Shown here: piece by piece, positions 62,319 through 64,000 of the stretch
Position numbering within the stretch: the stretch's first letter is position 1
How the letters are laid out: every line of letters starts with the position of its first letter
Assembly: GCF_020171625.1 (NCBI RefSeq)
Contig: NZ_JAIUZY010000007.1
Location: 1-64,000, forward strand
Length of the DNA: 64,000 nucleotides
Direction: 5' to 3'
From: Salipiger bermudensis
Lineage (GTDB): Bacteria; Pseudomonadota; Alphaproteobacteria; Rhodobacterales; Rhodobacteraceae
Position numbers and translations under genes: made by a program
Notes under the pieces: model-generated
Database searches by the model: none
Told to the model about the DNA's origin: nothing
What the model saw: the letters and a program-made list of their open reading frames with translations, nothing else

Positions 62319-62482
62319 TCGTGATCGCTGGGGTTCTCATCGGGGCCATCATCGGCGGGCTGACCGCCAAGCGCCGCAAGGGCGACCTTGCCGATATCGC
62401 GCAATTCGTGGTGGTCTATGCCATCGCCTTCGGGCTGGCCGGGCTGATCGCGACCATCGTGATCGAGAAGCTCGCAGCCTGA
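62315..62482 (+). CDS. small two-helix membrane protein
   Basis: 55 residues: MIVIAGVLIGAIIGGLTAKRRKGDLADIAQFVVVYAIAFGLAGLIATIVIEKLAA. Two membrane helices joined by a basic loop. ATGA overlap with the DUF2927 gene. Known in this group as a conserved apolipoprotein-acyltransferase-like or hypothetical small protein; role unknown. Confidence 0.7.
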   Translation: MIVIAGVLIGAIIGGLTAKRRKGDLADIAQFVVVYAIAFGLAGLIATIVIEKLAA

Positions 62483-62518
62483 GCCGCGCGCCTTGCGGCA
62501 AAGTGAGGGAAGCAATCA

Positions 62519-62581
62519 GGGGCACTGCCCCTCTGGCGCCTGCGGCGCCATTCACCCCGGGATATTTTTGGCCAGAAGAAG
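62519..62581. repeat. Rhodobacterales-type stem-loop repeat, copy 2
   Basis: GGGGC-ACT-GCCCC hairpin (62519-62531), TGGCGC/GCGCCA hairpin (62534-62550), then ATTCACCCCGGGATATTTTT and AGAAGAAG. Same order as copy 1 at 121-190. Confidence 0.65.
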
Positions 62582-62695
62582 ACGGGGCCGCGCGCCAGCG
62601 TGCAAGCGGCCTGCGATTTTCCGCGGGGTCGCATCGGGGGTGGTTGCGACCGGGGCCGCTTCGCGTAAGGTGAGCGCACCCGCAGCGGAGCCCGC

Positions 62696-63880
62696 ATGTT
62701 CGTACCGTTCTTCGAAACCCTTCGCGCCGCGCAGGTGCCTGTCTCGCTCCGCGAGTACCTGACCTTTCTCGAGGCCATGCGCGCGGGGCTTGCGACCTAT
62801 GACGTCGAAGGGTTCTACTACCTCGCGCGCAGCGCCATGGTGAAGGACGAGCGCCATCTCGACCGCTTCGATCAGGCCTTCGCCCACGCGTTCAAAGGGC
62901 TCGACGAGATCGGGCTGGAGCAGATGCTCGAGGCGGTGGACCTGCCCGAGGAGTGGCTGCGCAAGATGGCCGAGAAGCACCTTTCCGAGGAGGAGAAGCG
63001 CGAGATCGAGGCGCTCGGCGGGTTCGAGAAGCTGATGGAGGCGCTGCAGGAGCGTCTGCGCGAGCAGCAGGGCCGGCACCAGGGCGGCAGCAAATGGGTC
63101 GGCACCGCCGGGACATCGCCTTTCGGCGCCTATGGCTACAATCCCGAGGGCGTGCGCATCGGCCAGAACGAGAGCCGGCACCGGCGGGCGGTCAAGGTCT
63201 GGGACAAGCGCGAGTTCCGCAATCTCGACGACAGCGTCGAGCTTGGCACCCGCAACATCAAGGTGGCGCTGAAGCGCCTGCGCCGCTGGGCCCGCGACGG
63301 GGCGCAGGACGAGCTCGATCTCGACGGCACCATCCGCGCCACCGCCGAGCACGGCTATCTCGACGTCAAGACCCGGCCCGAACGCCGCAACGCGGTGAAG
63401 CTGTTGTTGTTCTTCGACATCGGCGGCTCGATGGACCCGCATATCAAGGTGGTCGAGGAGCTGTTCTCGGCGGCGCGCTCGGAGTTCAAGCATCTCGAGC
63501 ATTACTACTTCCACAACTGCCTCTACGAGGGCCTCTGGCGCGACAATCGGCGGCGCTGGGACCAGCAGACCGCGACCTGGGACGTGCTCAACACCTATGG
63601 CTCGGACTACAAGTGTATCTTCGTCGGCGACGCCTCGATGAGCCCCTACGAGATCGCCTATCCGGGCGGCGCCAACGAGCACTGGAACGAGGAGGCCGGG
63701 CAGGTCTGGCTCGAGCGTGCCCGAACGCAGTGGCCCGATCACCTGTGGATCAACCCGGTGCCCGAGCGGCACTGGCCCTACACCCAGAGCATTGGCATGA
63801 TCCGCGAGATCTTCGACGACCGCATGGTGCCGATGACGCTGGACGGCATCGAGCGTGGCATGAAGGAGCTGTCGCGATGA
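62696..63880 (+). CDS. VWA domain protein (CoxE-like, second type)
   Basis: 394 residues. N-terminus FVPFFETLRAAQVPVSLREYLTFLEAMRAGLATYDVEGFYYLARSAMVKDE, middle GTSPFGAYGYNPEGVRIGQNESRHRRAVKVWDKREFRNLDDSVELGTRNIKVALKRLRRWAR, then a VWA domain LLLFFDIGGSMDPHIKVVEELFSAAR (a DxGxS MIDAS). Typically paired with a MoxR ATPase gene, which may lie outside this window. ATGA overlap with the BadF-type gene. Confidence 0.88.
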   Translation: MFVPFFETLRAAQVPVSLREYLTFLEAMRAGLATYDVEGFYYLARSAMVKDERHLDRFDQAFAHAFKGLDEIGLEQMLEAVDLPEEWLRKMAEKHLSEEEKREIEALGGFEKLMEALQERLREQQGRHQGGSKWVGTAGTSPFGAYGYNPEGVRIGQNESRHRRAVKVWDKREFRNLDDSVELGTRNIKVALKRLRRWARDGAQDELDLDGTIRATAEHGYLDVKTRPERRNAVKLLLFFDIGGSMDPHIKVVEELFSAARSEFKHLEHYYFHNCLYEGLWRDNRRRWDQQTATWDVLNTYGSDYKCIFVGDASMSPYEIAYPGGANEHWNEEAGQVWLERARTQWPDHLWINPVPERHWPYTQSIGMIREIFDDRMVPMTLDGIERGMKELSR

Positions 63881-64000
63881 TCCTGGCGGTGGATGGCGGC
63901 GGGTCGACCTGCCGAGTGGCGCTCGAGCATGCTGGCAGCCGCCACGTGGTGAGCCTTGGCGCCGCCAACGTGACCAGTGATTTCGACGGCGCGGTGGCGC
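63877..64000 (+). CDS. BadF/BadG/BcrA/BcrD-type ATPase, partial
   Basis: N-terminal 41 residues only, cut by the window end. MILAVDGGGSTCRVALEHAG with the DGGGS phosphate-binding loop of the ASKHA fold, as in N-acetylglucosamine kinases and BadF-type activators. Overlaps the VWA gene by 4 bp. Confidence 0.8.
   Translation, partial: MILAVDGGGSTCRVALEHAGSRHVVSLGAANVTSDFDGAVA

Overview
The window looks like chromosomal DNA of an alphaproteobacterium of the Rhodobacteraceae (Roseobacter/Salipiger-like). It is GC-rich, carries a stem-loop repeat that I associate with Rhodobacterales genomes, and its host genes (prfC, glnE, an aerobic CO-dehydrogenase-type coxMLSG cluster, moaA, CoxE-like VWA proteins) fit that group. 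No database search was possible; family names come from motifs and overall protein look.

Layout. (1) Left chromosome, 1-11.1 kb: a Rho-N-like small protein, prfC, a MerR regulator with a carboxymuconolactone-decarboxylase-like gene, a large acidic OmpA-family envelope protein, a CoxE-like VWA protein, glnE, a YbaK-type deacylase and a tRNA with a CAT anticodon. (2) An intact-looking 39.9-kb siphovirus-type prophage from 11078 to 50938, integrated in the 3' end of that tRNA. The 24-bp att core is repeated at 11078-11101 and 50915-50938. (3) Right chromosome, 50.97-64 kb: a degenerate 34-bp-period repeat array, a PAS chemoreceptor, a luciferase-like oxidoreductase, coxM/coxL/coxS/coxG (CoxL of the AYRGAGR type, form II), a lipoprotein, moaA, a GNAT enzyme, a DUF2927-like protein, a small membrane protein, a second VWA protein and the start of a BadF/BcrA-type ATPase.

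Prophage. A repressor-like gene (46232-46567) lies between two clusters of three palindromes each (consensus GTGCCAATTGGCAC). Leftward from it run the early genes (putative CII/Cro-like regulators, a DUF1376-like replication gene with an iteron-like array beside it, HNH nuclease) and an HK97-type late operon. The late operon holds terS, terL, portal, prohead protease, capsid, head-tail connectors, tail tube, tail chaperones joined by a probable -1 frameshift, a 1962-residue tape measure with two internal repeat families, tail fibre genes, and a lysis module with terminators. Rightward from the repressor run small genes, an FtsK-gamma/GapR-like fusion, an AlpA-like protein and the tyrosine integrase. 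The 11-21 kb end is accessory cargo: about ten very small leftward genes, an AT-richer trio (GHKL-type ATPase, DUF4325/STAS-like protein, membrane-anchored helical protein), a PD-(D/E)XK nuclease with zinc-ribbon neighbour, a LysE exporter and a lipoprotein.

Most interesting candidate system: the 13.8-16.1 kb trio. Its first start codon overlaps a palindrome matching the prophage operator at 12 of 14 positions, which suggests that cargo expression is tied to the lysogeny switch. This is inference and needs testing.
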